Translations under genes and position numbers: made by a program
Part shown: one piece after another, positions 27,861-28,304 of the stretch
Position numbering within the stretch: the stretch's first letter is position 1
Layout of the letters: each line of letters opens with the position of its first letter
From: a bacterium
GTDB lineage: Bacteria > JACRDZ01 > JAJRWM01
NCBI GenBank assembly: GCA_024276815.1
Contig: JAJRWM010000109.1
Location: forward strand, 1 to 28,304
Length of the DNA stretch: 28,304 nucleotides
Reading direction: 5' to 3'
The notes under the pieces: model-generated
Database searches by the model: none
What the model was told of the DNA's origin: nothing
What the model saw: the letters and a program-made list of their open reading frames with translations, nothing else

Positions 27861-28304
27861 TTACAAGTAACTCCTTTATCAATAGAGAGAAGGGCACCTT
27901 AGGGGGAGATCTTTTAGACTTCGCTAAAAATCAGCTCGTCGATAGATATAGAAAAAACCGCTCCTCCTCGGCACCCCCTCGCAAAAACTTTAGCCGGTCT
28001 TCGGCACTTATACTAAATTAGTGTTCGCACAAAAAACAGCGTTAATTCTACAAATATTCTCCCGAGAATGCAAGACAAACCAGCTGCCAGATTATACTAT
28101 GACGGAAAAGCAAAAGATAAAATCAGAGGCTTTAGAGGATAAGTTCTTGGAAAACCCGACTTTTCAAACTTACAGTTTGAGGGTTTTTGCCTTTGGCACT
28201 TTTAAATTTCGCTTAAGAACTTCTTTCCTACGCTCTTCTCCGCCCCTAAAAAGCCTTTCAGTATAATATTTTTTTCCAGTAACGCGTCAGTGAAGTGGGG
28301 GAAC
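27861..28304. repeat. Gene-free end of window with several repeat and hairpin segments
   Basis: No convincing gene is present. From left to right the stretch holds AGGGGGAGATCTTTTAGAC (27901-27919), part of a segment shared with 18914-18927 in inverse orientation. A family-1 tail follows (27970-27997, CACCCCCTCGCAAAAACTTT). Then comes a nested hairpin with outer arms AAGTTCTT / AAGAACTT (28141-28148, 28215-28222) and inner arms TCAAACT / AGTTTGA (28164-28170, 28174-28180). Finally there is a family-2 core, GCCTTTGGCAC ... ATTTCGC, at 28189-28212. The leuC promoter should lie here, but I see no clear one. Confidence 0.5.

Noticed and set aside
28021-28266. An 81-codon open frame at the end of the window
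   Set aside because: It starts with GTG without a ribosome binding site, runs through hairpin and repeat DNA, and its product has no recognisable feature.

Overview
The window looks like chromosomal DNA from a Gram-negative bacterium of roughly balanced base composition. Evidence for an outer membrane and for respiration comes from a predicted beta-barrel ending in Phe, several signal peptides and two exported c-type cytochromes. The gene mix (riboflavin operon joined to multiheme cytochromes, GT-C glycosyltransferases, a large HEAT-repeat protein, aconitase-type LeuCD, many dispersed hairpin repeats) suggests an uncultivated lineage rather than a model proteobacterium. I cannot name the phylum from sequence alone. 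Non-ATG starts (GTG, TTG, probably one ATT) are common.

Layout. Positions 18-10112 are one plus-strand run with tiny gaps or overlaps: ribD, ribE, ribBA, ribH, nusB, a 22-23 haem cytochrome, a small c554-like cytochrome, a metallophosphoesterase, ligA and an exported PQQ-type beta-propeller. It ends tail to tail with rpmB (minus), whose promoter is visible. Next on plus are a GT39-like glycosyltransferase, a beta-barrel protein, a second GT-C-like membrane protein translationally coupled to an unknown protein, and dnaE behind a near-consensus promoter. From 18939 to 27860 everything is on minus: an exported HEAT-repeat protein, a membrane-anchored protein coupled to a YugP-type zinc peptidase, groES-groEL under a CIRCE operator, and leuC-leuD-nitroreductase.

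How the genes fit together. The rib genes encode the enzymes from GTP and ribulose 5-phosphate to riboflavin, except the phosphatase step. Placing a many-haem exported cytochrome directly behind them, with no visible terminator, suggests a link between flavin supply and electron transfer at the cell surface (inference). The remaining genes are housekeeping (nusB, ligA, rpmB, dnaE, groESL) or envelope-related.

The least expected structure is in the non-coding DNA. Two families of dispersed palindromic repeats occupy the gaps, one copy lies inside a coding region, and one sits in an element of about 136 bp with 10-bp terminal inverted repeats. No tRNA, rRNA, CRISPR array, transposase or prophage gene was seen.
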